From assembly GCA_932294295.1 (NCBI GenBank), contig OW028575.1, forward strand, positions 19,720,058 to 19,784,057: 64,000 nt of DNA, given 5' to 3'. Made by a program: the position numbers and the translations under genes. Positions within the stretch are counted from its first letter, which is position 1. Each line of letters opens with the position of its first letter. The notes beneath the pieces are model-generated. The model saw only the letters and a program-made list of their open reading frames with translations, did no database searches and was not told the origin of the DNA. This document shows positions 43,161 to 55,258 of this stretch, one piece after another. This stretch comes from Alitta virens (taxonomy: Eukaryota; Annelida; Polychaeta; Phyllodocida; Nereididae).

Positions 43161-44310
43161 TGTTACCAGATATTACAAATTTACCCTGGTGAAGGATCCT
43201 TGGGAGCCAATTTAAGTTTTGGGGAGTTTTGTGTGAATTTCTAGCAACATGTGAGAATATTACATTAATAATAGAAAGAGGCCTGCTCCTAAGAAGTTAC
43301 CTTGACAAAGATAATTTGTTTTTATGACTTCCCCTTTGAGAAGCTACTGTGATCACAATGTTATTTCAATTTTAGGCCAGAGCTTTCATAATAGGTAATA
43401 CAGACAATTGATGGCAGCTTCTATGCATGCCAATTAACTTTGACCAAATTCTGGTTCTATTTATGTATACTGACACTGAGAATATGAGACTTTACCCGAA
43501 ATTGGACAACTTACTATACCTGCAAATAGTGCTCTGAGCTGTATTCTGACTATTTAAACTTATTAGTCTGGGCATATGAAATGTAAAATGTGGCTCAAGG
43601 TGCCCTGCGATCCGCTAAATCCCTTGTATTATGTTTCACAATTTTACATGTAATATTTGGTGAAATAAGTCATGTCATCCTAGACACACTTTGGTGCCTC
43701 TGAATCACACAGTCACACTTCCAGACAGTGGCTATTTTATTCTTAATTTATTTATTTATTCATAATTTCTTTTCACCCAGCTTCGGTGCCTCCCAGGGCC
43801 TTGGTGCCATAAGCATGTACTTACTTTGCATATTCATTAATCCGGCTCTGTAAATGTATCTACTACGAGCTAAGATGAATGATTTAAAATGTGCCGCAAC
43901 TTCTTCAAATTGATCCTCACTTACAAGAGATTCTGACGCACATAACTATTGGCATCCAACTAGCTATTGTCTCAGCAAGCTCAAAACATAAAAAGGGGCC
44001 AAAGCTAAAACGATAATGGACCAACTAGCTTGTCTAAATGACTTGCCAGTAGAATGAGAAGGTATACAGCAGCTATATCTAAAGGCTGCTGTCAGGAATG
44101 TTCAACCTGACATTCAATCCCAAGGACAAAGGGTGACAATTATTTTCTGCGTATATTGGCTAATCTGTTAAATGCAATGACGCTGAATTTCATTGAACAG
44201 TCATATCTAGAACTACATTTTATTGACAAATTTGATCAGTTATCTTTGAGCCAACATGTATAAGCTGTAGCTATATGACCTTGATGCAGAAACAAGGATG
44301 ACTCTGATTA
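43161..44310. other. No gene recognised
   Basis: AT-rich sequence, no exon or element identified. Confidence 0.4.
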
Positions 44311-44411
44311 AAATAGAATAGAATAGATAGAATAGATAGAATAGATAGAAAGCTAGATACATAGATACATAGATAGATAATAGACAGACAGATAGATAGA
44401 TAAATAAATAA
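44311..44411. repeat. (GATA)n-type microsatellite
   Basis: Irregular AGAATAGAT/GATAGATA units ending in AAATAAATAACTTTATTTTG. The last words may be the tail of a retroposon whose expansion gave the tract. Confidence 0.85.
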
Positions 44412-45049
44412 CTTTATTTTGCCATAGGACATCTAGTACATGATTTCATCCTTATGATGATCATATAGGGGCCCCTAGATTGTTCATTGTCACCCTATTC
44501 TCGCTTTAGTTATCATTATTGTTCAAATGATTTTTCTTTTTTTAAGATGGAACCCCCATCATGCGTAGGGCCCTAGGCTTCAGCCTAATGGTTAATCTGG
44601 CCCTGTATGTGTAAATGTTAAAATGCAGTAAATGTTTGCTACCATAGGCAAAGAAGGCCTGATTGAGACAAGTTAGCTTTAGCAATTGGTAGTATTGTGA
44701 CTAAATGGACAAAGAAGTTGGGATACATATATGCTGCAGAACCACTGAATGGTAAAATGTCATAGAAATATTCTTTATCGTTCATTGCTCTTGGAGCAAG
44801 GCTTTTCATGTTATTGATTGAAACACAATACATGTGCACCTCCATGCTTCACACAGAATGTTTGAAGAAACAAAAGGGTGATCAAGTGGTATTCTATTCA
44901 GCAAATACAAATAAAGCCGCACAAGGTGCAAACAAATAAAGACAATGAGTACCAGAGATCAATAACATTGACAGTTTTTCCACCTCCTTTTCTCCATACA
45001 ACTGCTTAATACCCACTTATTACTGCCTACTACCTACTACTACTTTATT

Positions 45050-45600
45050 AACCCTCAGCGAACGGAGTGCTAATGCACTTACCCTAATGAAATTTCATAC
45101 AATAATAATCTGTAACGCCCAGTAGTCACATTGACATGTCATGCCTATGTTTTGTCAAATTTGGAAAAAATAAAAAAATAATCTATTTCGTTTCTAGAGC
45201 AGATCTACTGCACCTACATGCCTATAACTTTCCCAGAATAAGTCTCAAATAGTGTAGTTGTGTCTTTTTTTTTTTTTTTGGGGGGGGGGGGTTAGGCCCA
45301 TGAATAATACGGAATTTGCATTAGAAAGTGAAAATGCGCTTATCAAATACTATACTATTAATCTCATATGTGACATTTTGCAAATAATATATCTAAATTA
45401 TAGTTCTTCCCTTTACGAACTTCGACATCCATGTCATTCTTTTATCATACTAATGGGAAATCAGGAAAAACACTACGAATTGTGTAAATTTATATTTCCA
45501 GAGCAGAACTTTTGCTCTAATGCACTTACCTAAATTCCATACAGTATTACTTATTATTATGTCGACCAGCTATGCCTTTTGATAGTCAGATTGATCATAG
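45050..45600 (+). repeat. Long dispersed repeat, copy 3 (partial)
   Basis: AATGCACTTACCCTAATGAAATTTCATAC (45073) matches 31245 onwards, continuing through TTGGAAAAAATA and the 'gcacctacatgcctataact' segment. A second start of the same block (CTCTAATGCACTTACC.. CTTTTGATAGTCAGATTG) appears at 45514-45590. A T15/G11 run lies at 45267-45291. Confidence 0.55.
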
Positions 45601-45606
45601 GGTAAA

Positions 45607-46146
45607 GTTGGGTAATATGGGCATACTTTTATCTGGCCAATGATGTGATGAAAGTCAATATGGAAAATGCATAATTATTTTTGCTTGATTTTATTTAGGT
45701 CATAATCTATAAATCCTGAGCATATTATATGCATTCCATAATAGTCTTTTAAATATTATGGCTTAGAAAATATAAATAAAAAGTGCCCATATTAAACCAT
45801 AGTGGGCTTTATTTGCACCTCATTCTGAAAATATGAGCACTAAAATGCCCATATTAAACTATACTAATTTCAACTTTAAATGCAGAAAATTAATATGGGC
45901 AAGTAAATGTTTAATATGAGCACATTTAGCAGTGCTCATGTTAAACATCTATGGGCCCATTTTTTTTGCACACGTTATATTCCTACACAAAAGTCATGTC
46001 ACTGTGGCATGAATCTAAACAGTACATTTATCTAATGTTATCCACATTTGATCGTCTTGTTTTGTTTCACTCTTTTAATGATATTTTTGCTTGACAATAG
46101 GTATTACTAAAGTTGGCATAAATCACCTATGCCCATATTACTCAAC
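45607..46146. mobile_element. MITE-like element built on AATATGGGCA words
   Basis: The ends GTTGGGTAATATGGGCAT and ATGCCCATATTACTCAAC form inverted repeats over about 20 bases. Internally, TGCCCATATTAAAC-type words occur in both orientations (45783, 45845, 45892, 45937), so the element is a multi-copy array of one binding-site-sized motif. About 540 bp, no coding capacity. Confidence 0.6.
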
Positions 46147-47190
46147 AACATGCGCCTTGCATTTTAGGCTGCTCTGAGAATTGCTGACATCACATGGCCA
46201 TTGCAAATAAGTGAGAATTGAAGAAAAGAGTTTTCGCTATGAAAAAAACGTCAGGTTGATATCTTCACCAAATAAGCATATTCTATAGGCTTTTCCCTCT
46301 GACAAAAACAACAAAAGAAATGACAGGTAAATATTTATGTCTGCATTACATGTCTTAGTACAAGATTGTCTTTTAATAATTTTGTTCAATATAATGTAAT
46401 ACTCCTGATGTGAATGATCCCTGTAGATGTTACCAAGTCGTTAACCCTGCTTAATACTATAGAGAGAACGAAACGCGGTCAGTTGTGTGTGGATTAAAAA
46501 GGCCTTTTATTGACAAACATACATAATCAAAAACACATACAACACACATTGCTCTTGTGGAGGCCCATGCCTTATCTACACAAGCAAATCGCTAATGTGT
46601 TTCTATTCAATATTAATAAAACATGCAACTTATCCAAAATTGACATCAAGGAAAAACTTATATATATTAGTATAACACAAATGATAAAGTAAATTAAACA
46701 GAACAGGACTTATTCTAGTCTTATCGTAACTTAGACATAATACTCACTGCCTTTGGTAGCACAATGCTGAAATGTACATGTTGTAAATAAATTAAAATGT
46801 GAGTTTATAAATGAGATTGGTGAACCGTCTAAATAATGTTTAAAGTAAATGAAGAAAAAACGAAGGAGTGAAGGCGAATGAAGACGGAGCCCCTGCTTGT
46901 CAGTTTTGTTGGGTTCGAAAAAGGATTAAAATGATATGGGCTATGATTGGCCAGTGTGAGAATCGGCCCCCGGAAACGAAGGGAGCAGTAATGATTAACT
47001 AAATTAATTTTTAATAAATTATATTTAATGTAACTTAACAACCACATTTATAAGATGGTGTGCATCGTGACGAGGTCACCAGTTGTTAGATGGTCCCAAC
47101 TGCTCACATGATCATAAAGATCAAATTGTAAAGTGCAGCCCCTTGCAGCCACTTATTAATTGTGATATTACCAATATGATATGACCAAGT
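46147..47190. other. No gene recognised
   Basis: AT-rich sequence. The minus-strand frame at 47047-46829 has no family motif or splice support. Confidence 0.35.
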
Positions 47191-47990
47191 TGTACACTCC
47201 TCGTTACACTTGCCTTTAGCAACGGTTGTACATGCATGTCAGGTACTATTGTATGTCAGATTCAGTTATTGTGTACACTCCTCGTTACACTTGCCTTGGG
47301 CAAATGTTGTACATGCATGTCAGGTACTATTGTATGTCAGATACAGTTATTGTGTATACTCCTCATTACACTTGCCTTAGGCAAAGGTTGTACATACATG
47401 TCAGGTACTATTGTATGTCAGATACAGTTATTGTGTACACTCCTCATTACACTTGCCTTGGGCAAAGGTTGTACATGCATGTCAGGTACTATTATATGTC
47501 AGATAGTTATTGTGTACACTCCTCGTTACACTTGCCTTAGGCAAAGGTTGTACCTACATGTCAGGTAGAATTATGTCAGGTACAATTATTGTGTACACTC
47601 CTCGTTACACTTGCCTTAGGCAAAAATTGTATATACATGTCAGGTACAATTATTGTATGTCAGATACAATTATTGCATACACTCCTCGTTAACTTGCCTT
47701 AGGCAAATGTTGTATATACATGTCAGGTACAATTATTATGTACACTCTTCATTACACTTGCCTTGGGCGTTTTTGTCTGCTCTAGCAATTGCTTAGCCTT
47801 TTAATGTTTATAGTATTATACAAGCACATGTCAAGTGCAATATTGTTTGCACTTCATTACACTTGCCCTAGGCAGGCCTCTGCTCATGTGTGACTTAATG
47901 CAGTTGTTGTGTGTACTCATCATTTCATTTTGCTAGTCACTGCTCTGCTCACATGTGTCAGTATTTTCTTGTTACCCATGCTTAGCTTTA
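47191..47990 (+). repeat. 81-bp tandem repeat array, decaying to the right
   Basis: Units starting TGTACACTCCTCGTTACACTTGCC occur at 47191, 47272, 47353, 47434, 47513 and 47592, with shorter, diverged units at about 47674 and 47739. Each also holds ATGTCAGGTACTATTG and GTATGTCAGATACAG. Period is 81, then 79. Remnants (CTTCATTACACTTGCCC..) continue to about 47940. Overlapping reading frames with MHVRYYCMSD repeats are artefacts. Confidence 0.9.
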
Positions 47991-48949
47991 TGTTAAATTA
48001 GCCTGCTGCAAGGAATCTATTAAATGTTTATTTCTAATTATGATGTGATTTGCATTGCCCTGTTAGGTTGCCTCACTACTGAGTCCTGGCTTGTTGGAGG
48101 AGCCAACTTTCCCTCCAAAACTGGCTGACCAAGCCAAAGTTGGCACTGAGCACAATAGTCCATTGTGGTCCAGTGTCAGCTTGGTCTAAAAATAGCCTCA
48201 GGACAATGCAGTGCACAGCAGGGGGCCAATTTCTCTACCATTGTCTTAGCTGCACTAATCCCTGCCAGATCCTAGGCAAAGATGCTGGTAGCAACCCTGT
48301 TTGGGGGAGATCTCTCTCCACACAATGTATTTTGTGCTTGACTGCACAGCAGCAAATGGTCAGCAGCAATTGCTTTTGCTGTGCTGTGATTGGTTGTTAA
48401 TCCCCTGCCAGCACTGCTGGGGGGAAGCTTCATGAATTGTCTTTTAATACATGTACCCTTGCACCAATACAAATATCAGAGTTTGTCCTTGACCAACATC
48501 TGGAGCTGAGGAAGCAAGATATACTGTCTTACTGTTACTTTATTACCTGGAAGAACTTGTCTTGTTTTATGCTGAAAGGAAACTCAGCTGAAAGTCTACT
48601 TTGGCAAGTCTCTCTGACTTTATGCTGTTTGCTTAAAGTTGAGCAACTTGGACTTGTAATGCCATTAATCTGGAGTCTAATGGATGGACTTTTACAAAAT
48701 GTTCTGTCTCACTCAAACAGGCAGGGACCATCTCCAAAAAAAAAAGTAGACCAATTTGTGGCAACCCACCTTAAACACACCACACCTACTGATGACGTCA
48801 GACAAATAACTGCTCAATTTTATGAAGTAATTCTAACAGTCACTGGGTATGGGCTTTTTTTGCAGCCACGAGGGTATCTATAGTTTGTCTTTATCATGAA
48901 TAGAAACAATATCTTTAAAATAAGAAAAGCACTCGTGTCTGAAGCTAAT
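47991..48949. other. No gene recognised; one unassigned open frame
   Basis: An open frame of 148 codons (48437-48883, plus) has no recognisable motif, a composition unlike a conserved protein and no splice context, so I do not call it. The sequence ends in TAAT (48946-48949), the target duplication of the Gypsy element. Confidence 0.4.
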
Positions 48950-49867
48950 TGTAAAAAGCACTAGGCTTTTGCCTCAGCCTTAAAACTGAATTAATTGTAC
49001 TCTATGTGTTTCTGATATTTCTATTCTATGTGTTTGAAATTTATGTTTATATGTGTCAACTTTATGTGCATTATTTTAGTGTATTATTTGTGTCTATACA
49101 TTTTGACATTATTAGTGTTTTATAGTTGCCTGTAGAATTCCTTCTCATATTGTATGAATGTAAATATGTAAACTTAGTAAATGTATGTTTAAGTTAAGGC
49201 ATTTAAAATTAAGATTTGAATGTAATTTATTCACTGGAGGGGTTTCCAAATGAACAAAGGAAACTCAGACAATGGCCACTGGGTTGGCTGGACAATGGCA
49301 ACTTGGACAATGGTCACTGGGGTGGCTGGACAATGGCTGTGGCTGACCAGGTGGGCAGTAAGGTACTTTGGATTCTAAATTTAGATTCAGGTACAATGGG
49401 GTCCCTTTGGTCAAAGGGGTTTGGAAAGAATGGAGTGGCATCCTTTTGCCCCCATTAATTAAACCCCAAGTGCCACAATAGCCATTGCCACCCAGGGGGC
49501 ATTTTGGTCAGTTGGAGATGCTGGAAATGGTGGGAAAATATCTCCAGTGAAATTATGTAATGAGAAGGGGTTTTGGAATTGCAGGAATTGTGTGTTGAAT
49601 GTTGTAGAGTTGTGATTGGATGTGGGCCTTGGGCCAATGGAGAGATAGAGGAGTGACTGGAAGAAAGTCACTTCCTATAAAAGCAATAAACAGAGGAAAT
49701 TCTTTATCTTTGATTTGAGCAAGGAAAGACCAATCTTACAACTTACCTTTGATTTTGTCTTACTTATTTGGAGAGAAGAAATCTATACTTTTACAATATA
49801 CTGAATTGTGGACTATGCTGAGTTTTCACCAAAGTACCTAAACTTGGAGATGGTGATGAAACTTACA
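48950..49867 (+). repeat. Gypsy 5' LTR with promoter and poly(A) signal
   Basis: Begins TGTAAAAAGCACTAGG and ends GAAACTTACA. A CCAAT box (about 49633), TATA box (CCTATAAAAG, 49673-49683) and an AATAAA (49685-49690) place the U3/R border near 49705. Differences from the 3' LTR were noticed near the first bases (A/T), at CACCAAAG versus CACCTAAG, and at GAAACTT versus GAAGCTT. Confidence 0.92.
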
Positions 49868-49868
49868 T

Positions 49869-49886
49869 TGGTGACCCCGACGTGAT
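49869..49886 (+). other. Primer-binding site, tRNA-Trp type
   Basis: TGGTGACCCCGACGTGAT follows the LTR after one base. It is complementary to the 3' end of tRNA-Trp, the primer also used by avian sarcoma-leukosis retroviruses. Confidence 0.8.
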
Positions 49887-50166
49887 TTCTTAGTCTCAAG
49901 GATAAATGACTAAGTTATCAAGGAATTATTGTGATTTTAACATGGAAGCTAGGAAGCTATCCACGGAACATTTTGACGAAGAAAGGAAGTCCCTTCTTAT
50001 TTAACTTATTGAAGGAATCCATGTCAAACCCATGGCAGACAAGCGAGCGCCACTTCATCACTCAAGTGCGTAACAACACGGAAATGAACGCAGCCAGGTT
50101 GGTGTTGTACATGAATTAGTAAAAGAAAATACAGTCTCGCACCAAGGCACTCTTCCGCTTGCCAGG

Positions 50167-51241
50167 ATGAATGAAGACCAATTCCGACAGTTCCTGAGGA
50201 GCCAAACTGATGGGCATGGAAATACGGCAGTTCTGTTACAAAATCAGAAGAAACAGTTAAAAGAAAATGGAGAGAGGAGCAAGGCAGATTCCCAAGCTAA
50301 GAGAGTCACCGCTTGTGACGGCTCTTCCACACGCCGGTTACGACAATGGTTCCAGGAAGTGGAACTGACCTTGCCTTATACAGAGAGAACTGTGTATGTG
50401 GCTGGACAGACGGCTGAAGGACTTCTACGAGCGGAAGTGGAGATATATCTGTCTTCATTGCTCGACCGGAAGACTGCGGATTGGGCGGGACTGAGAAAAT
50501 ACCTGTCTGACAATTTTCTGTCCAAACACGAGGTGGACCGACTACGAGATGAGGTCGAGAAGGTGCAGCAAGGGGCCTATGAGTCCACCGCTGCTTATGG
50601 GAGAAGGTACAGGGAAGCGGCCATTTTGGGCTACCCTGTGGGAACCAGGAATGCTGACCAAGAAAGAGCCATGCTGGGGGCATTATCTCTATGGCCTCCG
50701 GGACAAGCACATGGTGGAGAGAATGGTGAGGGAAACCAAGCCCACCACGTGTGAAGAGGCGATGAAGGCAGTGGCGGAGTATGAGGGGGACGAATATCGA
50801 GTTTATCGAGCCCTTCATCGCTCCGCCCCTGAAGACAATACAGAGGAGCCCATGGAGGTTGGGGCTCTGGGGACGTTTGCCAAGGAAGGGGCAAGAAAGA
50901 AAGACCCAGTGGAGGACTTAAATCGAAAGTTGGATGGGCTTGCTGCCCAGTTCACTAAGTTGATGGCATCACTGGCCAAACCCAGCCTCCCCAGAGAGCG
51001 TGCCTTCCAAGGAGGAGGTGGTCCTCCACTAGGCAGAGGACAGAGGGGACGAGGAGGTCAGTCAGGTGGACGAGAGAGGTCCACATTGCAGTACACGGAG
51101 GATGGGAAGCCCATATGCGCACACTGTGGAAAGATCGGCCATATTCGTCGAGAGTGCAGGACCCGCTGGAGCGAAGCTCGGGGCGGAGCAAGAGGTGCAG
51201 TCAGGGGCGGATATGGTCAAAATGCCCAGGGGGGGCGATAA
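50167..51241 (+). pseudogene. Gypsy gag, broken by a frame change
   Basis: Encodes the structural capsid-nucleocapsid protein. The first part, from the ATG at 50167, has a capsid-like helical region (LRQWFQEVELTLPY, later DWAGLRKYLSDNF). Near 50685 the homologous frame changes to the second plus frame, where it continues as YGLRDKHMVERMV, then a basic glycine/arginine-rich region and a CCHC zinc knuckle (CAHCGKIGHIRREC). It stops at TAA 51239-51241. A frame change in the middle of gag is not a normal expression strategy, so this copy's gag is defective (or carries a sequencing indel). Confidence 0.8.
51229..51241 (+). promoter_or_regulatory. Candidate programmed -1 frameshift site at the gag-pol junction
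   Basis: A run of seven G (51229-51235), read as CAG GGG GGG C in the gag frame, lies one codon before the gag TAA. A one-base backward slip enters the open pol frame directly. The tract fits the X XXY YYZ slippery form. A stimulatory RNA structure downstream was not evaluated. Confidence 0.6.
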
Positions 51242-52160
51242 GCGCCGCAGCGGACTGCCAGGCCTATGTGGAATTAAAATTCCATGGACAATGTTTATGG
51301 GCCTTGGTGGACACAGGTGCCAGTAGGACTGTGCTGCGGCGCCAGGAATTTGAAACAATTTGTAAACAATTGGGGAGACCCACCATCCTGAGGGCTACTC
51401 GAGGATTACAAGGAGTAACTGGCCATGATTTAAAGGTGTGGGGATCCACAGAAATTTGTGAGGACAAAGTGGGGACCATACCCGTAATAATTGTGGACAA
51501 AATTGCACACCAGGTGATATTGGGAAGAGATGTGTTGAGTACCGAGGGGGCCAAAGTGGATTATGAGAGAGGAGAGCTCCATTGGAGAGGACTATGTCTC
51601 CCACTTGTATCTGGCCCACCTCCGGGAATTGTGAATGGAATTGCGAGTGAAAAGGCAGTGAGCCTGACCCCAGAGGAAGTGGAGGCAGCTAAGGTCATAT
51701 CTGAGTGCATGAGACGCAACCCAGACGTCTTCAGCGCGGTGGGACAGCCTCTGGGACGACATTCGGCGATAGAGGTCAAAATAGAAACAACAGGACCTCC
51801 AATAAAGCAAAGGGCATATCGAATGCCTTTTATGAAAAGGGAGGCACTTGGGAAGAAACTGGATGAGTTGTTAGAGCAGGGCATCATAGTGCCCTCCAAC
51901 TCTCCTTGGGCTTCTCCAGTTGTGTTAGTGGAGAAAAAGGATCCATCAGAGGGCCCCCGGTTTTGCATAGACTTTACCAAGGTCAACACTGTGACCAAGA
52001 AAGATTGCTATCCGGTCCCTCTGATACAGGATGTTTTTGATCAGCTGGATGATTCCACCATCTACTCCACTCTGGATCTGAAGTCTGGTTTTTACCAACT
52101 CCCACTAGAAGAATCTAGTCAAGAGAAGACTGCCTTTTACGTGCTTCCGGGGGCAATATG
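51231..52160 (+). pseudogene. Gypsy pol, protease and first half of reverse transcriptase
   Basis: In the frame -1 to gag. Aspartic protease with LVDTGAS (about 51303-51323), then the N-terminal RT with SPWASPVVLVEKKD, FCIDFTKVN and STLDLKSGFYQ. Just after the KTAF block the frame runs into TGA (52159-52161), and the homology continues in the second plus frame from about 52145, showing a small indel near 52137-52150. The RT is thus split between this entry and the next. Confidence 0.85.
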
Positions 52161-53551
52161 AGTTCACTACGATGCCGATGGGGTTGTCGAACGCGACCAG
52201 CGCTTTTCAAAGGGCCATGGACGAGGTCCTGCGAGGCCTCATCGGTGAATGCTGCATGATATATGTGGACGATGTAGTGGTGTACAGCCCGGACGTGGTC
52301 AGTCATCAACATCACCTCCAAGCGGTAATGGAAAGGTTTCGGACCTACAACCTGACGCTAAATCCCAAGAAATGTGTTTTTGGCCAAGAGGAAGTCAAGC
52401 TGTTAGGTTTCGTAGTGAGTGGGAAAGGGTTGAAAGCTGATCCTGATAAAGTGAAGGCCATAGCAAAAATGAGCCCCCCAGACAGCGTCAAGCAGGTCAG
52501 ATCTTTCCTGGACATGACAGGCTATTACCGGACCTGCATGCCAAGTTATGCTCATGTGTCAGAGCCATTAGTGGAGCTAACAAGGAAACATTCACGCTTC
52601 CACTGGGGAGAGAACCAACAAAGGAGTTTTGAGACTCTCAAGGATCTATTGATTAGTGAGCATGTGATGGCACATCCTCGAACCCGGGACCCCTATTTAC
52701 TGTACACTGACGCCAGTGGTCTAGCCATTGGTGCTGTTCTTTGCCAGATAGACCCTGTCTCAGGAGTGGAGAGACCTATAAGTTACCTATCTAGATTACT
52801 GTCTCCCACTCAGAGACGATGGGCGGCAATAGAGCGAGAGGCATACGGGCTGATCACAGCGTTAAAGGTGTTCAGGCCTTATCTGTGGGGTGCCAGGTTT
52901 GATGCCTTCACCGATCATAAACCATTGGTATCTCTCTTCACGAAGGAGATGCAAAACACTAAAATTCAGCGCTGGGCTGTACTTCTGGCCGAGTTTGGAT
53001 GCAAGGTGCAATACAGGAAGGGAAAGCTGAACGTGAGGGCAGACATGCTGTCTAGAATTAAACCTGAACGGATTGACACTTTTGACCTCGAAGAATGGAA
53101 AATGGGGGATGAGCTACCTCCTGGATTGCCGGTTGACCTCCCACTGCCTATATTAGACAGTGGGCTCATCTCGGAGGATGTCCAGAAGGAACAACAGCTC
53201 ATGGGTGAATGGGGCGAGGGCCACGACCCGGAAGGTCCTTACGAGGTCCTCCAGGGACTGCTCTACTCCATTCTCAGGCCCTACCCCCATGCGGCAGAGT
53301 ATCACCATCTGGTGCTGCCTCCCAAGTTCCGGGATGACATCATAAGACAAGCTCATCAGGAAGTCGGCCACATGGCACACATCAAAACAATGAGGAAGAT
53401 ACAGGAAGCTTATGTGTGGCCAGGGATGAGGACAGAAGTGAAACTATGGATCCAGAAATGCCCAGTGTGTCTTACTCACAGCAAGAGGAAATTACATGCG
53501 CCCATGGGAGAGATGCCCATAGCTACCAGTGTTGGGCAACTTATATCCTAA
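52145..53551 (+). pseudogene. Gypsy pol, rest of RT, RNase H and integrase zinc finger
   Basis: Begins with the TTMPMGLSNA block and carries the RT catalytic YVDD (about 52261-52272). It then has the RNase H domain (LLYTDASGLAIGAVL, ending VRADMLSRI) and the integrase HHCC zinc-binding region (HQEVGHMAH ... CPVCL). The frame ends at TAA 53549-53551 inside the conserved GQLIS-x-DLVGPL stretch, where an amino acid is expected, so this is a nonsense mutation, not the natural end. Confidence 0.85.
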
Positions 53552-54202
53552 GACCTCGTAGGACCACTCGTGACATCTCCGCAAGACAATAATTATATTT
53601 TGACCATTATTGATCATGCGTCTGGATATGCAGAGTGTCACCCTCTAGCTCGCAAAACGAGCGAGTGCGTCTGGCGAAAATTACACCAGGAATATTTCTC
53701 TCGTCATGGCTATGTGGAGATGCTGCTGTCTGATCTGGGGAAAGAGTTTAATGCTGCTGCCTTCACTCAATACCTGGTGAATGTCGGAGTAAAGCATAAG
53801 AGGACAACGCCCTATCATCCCCAGTCCAATGGCAGGATTGAACGATTTAATCGAACTCTCAAAGAAATTCTGGCCAAGTTGGTAAACAATGACACCTCGT
53901 TATGGCAAGAACAATTAGGCCCAGCCGTACTTTGCTATAATTGCGCGGTGTCAGACGTGACCCATCACACTCCATACTTTCTTCATTTTGGACGAAGACC
54001 TAGGCTTCCTTTCAACAAAGCCCTACAAGGAGGAGAGGCCATCTTTGGTCGTCTGCATGACCTGTACGAGGCACTCCGCACGGCACAACACCTCACCCTG
54101 GATTCAAGAAAGCACAACAGGGAAAGGTTGGCCAGGAAGGCCAATGTGGTAAGGGATGGAGGGTACATTGCATTCCAGAGTTGCACCTATCAAGACGAGT
54201 GA
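53552..54202 (+). pseudogene. Gypsy pol, integrase catalytic core
   Basis: Same frame as the preceding part, directly after the TAA. It has the D,D-35-E catalytic set: TIIDHASGYAE, LLSDLGKEFN and NGRIERFNRTLKE, with 35 residues between the second D and the E. The usual C-terminal region (GPY/F-like) is short or missing; the frame stops at TGA 54200-54202 soon after VVRDGG, suggesting a deletion there. Confidence 0.85.
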
Positions 54203-54630
54203 TAATGCCAACCATACGCCTGGAAGGTCAATTTAATTTCACTTCTAGTTTAAGTCAGGAATCTCTTTCTAAAACATTTCCACAATTAAAAGGGGGCATT
54301 GCGGCCCAGGTTAAGGATGTAAACCAAGATTTGCTTTTAAATGCTATTAGATTGAGTGAGACAACCTGGGTGAAGTTTCACAAACATGCACCCACAGTAT
54401 CCTTTATGATCTCCATGTTGTTGTTAGGTTTAGCATTAGTGGGAATGCTTATATGGGTATTTTGGAAATACAACTGGGCCAGAGAGTTAGCAGTCAAAAT
54501 TATTTGCTGCAAGAAAACGCTAAAGACCCCCAGCAGCAGTATCCGCTATACAAAGGCTAGGGATGATGCTGGGTTTCATTTGCCAGTCGGTACCTCCACA
54601 TCATTGGAGGAGACCACTGAGATCGCTTGA
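54181..54630 (+). CDS. Short membrane-protein frame in the Gypsy env position
   Basis: About 147 codons between pol and the 3' LTR. Residues about 70-98 form one strong transmembrane segment (SFMISMLLLGLALVGMLIWV) followed by a basic, cysteine-containing tail (KIICCKK). A heptad-like stretch precedes it. Position and layout resemble only the membrane-proximal end of an envelope-like protein; the large extracellular part is absent, consistent with an internal deletion between integrase and here. It could also be an unrelated accessory frame. Confidence 0.45.
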   Translation: MHLSRRVIMPTIRLEGQFNFTSSLSQESLSKTFPQLKGGIAAQVKDVNQDLLLNAIRLSETTWVKFHKHAPTVSFMISMLLLGLALVGMLIWVFWKYNWARELAVKIICCKKTLKTPSSSIRYTKARDDAGFHLPVGTSTSLEETTEIA

Positions 54631-55258
54631 TCCCAGGTGTACTTAGAATTAAACTAGGCCAGCATCTGTAGTAATGTGCCCTTTAAATTGTTTAATTTTT
54701 AGTTGTTTTTGTCTTGTCTGTATGTTCTATATGTTAGATATGAGAGGGCACTTTTCTGAGTTGGACCTTGGTTTATCTGTGGCAGCCCAGACATCATGCC
54801 CTAGGGTCCTAGATATAGTGTTCTTGGCACTTATATGTGCCAATGATGACGTTAAAACAGTCAAGTGATGACGGACCGTCACGAAATGGCTGAGGGAGTG
54901 CAGCACTCCAGGATGTATCATAATGTGTATGCCATGATGATATTGATGTGTGGTCAATAATGGCTATGTGTACTGTTGTGTCAGTACAAAGATACAGAGA
55001 ATGAACACAGTGGTTCACTCTTTCAGTATGTATATTTTTCTTCTAGTAATGTGTAGGTTTGCTTTAAGTAATGTGTGAATGTTTAAAATTCAGCAAGTGC
55101 AGATTGGCGGAGGGTCATGTAACCTAGCCTCTGACTTGAATCGCTATCCAGTTTTAAGTATATCAGTTAGTGAATATGCTTCACTTAGTCAGGAATCTGA
55201 TGTTTGTTAGTTTAGGGATTCCTCTAGGGCATTTCACTAACTCCGTAGGGTGAGGCAA
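54631..55258 (+). other. Gypsy 3' untranslated region up to the polypurine tract
   Basis: No conserved coding signal. The purine-rich GTAGGGTGAGGCAA (55246-55259) just before the 3' LTR is the likely polypurine primer for plus-strand synthesis. Confidence 0.55.

Noticed and set aside
47226..47568. Two overlapping frames of about 105 codons
   Set aside because: The peptide repeats every 27 residues because the DNA repeats every 81 bases; it shifts frame where the period becomes 79.
48437..48883. 148-codon plus-strand frame next to the Gypsy element
   Set aside because: No recognisable domain, outside the LTRs, and composition not clearly protein-like; kept only as a note.
49216..49671. Small frames inside the LTRs, repeated at 55525-55980
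   Set aside because: They are in LTR sequence and recur only because the LTR does; no protein motif.
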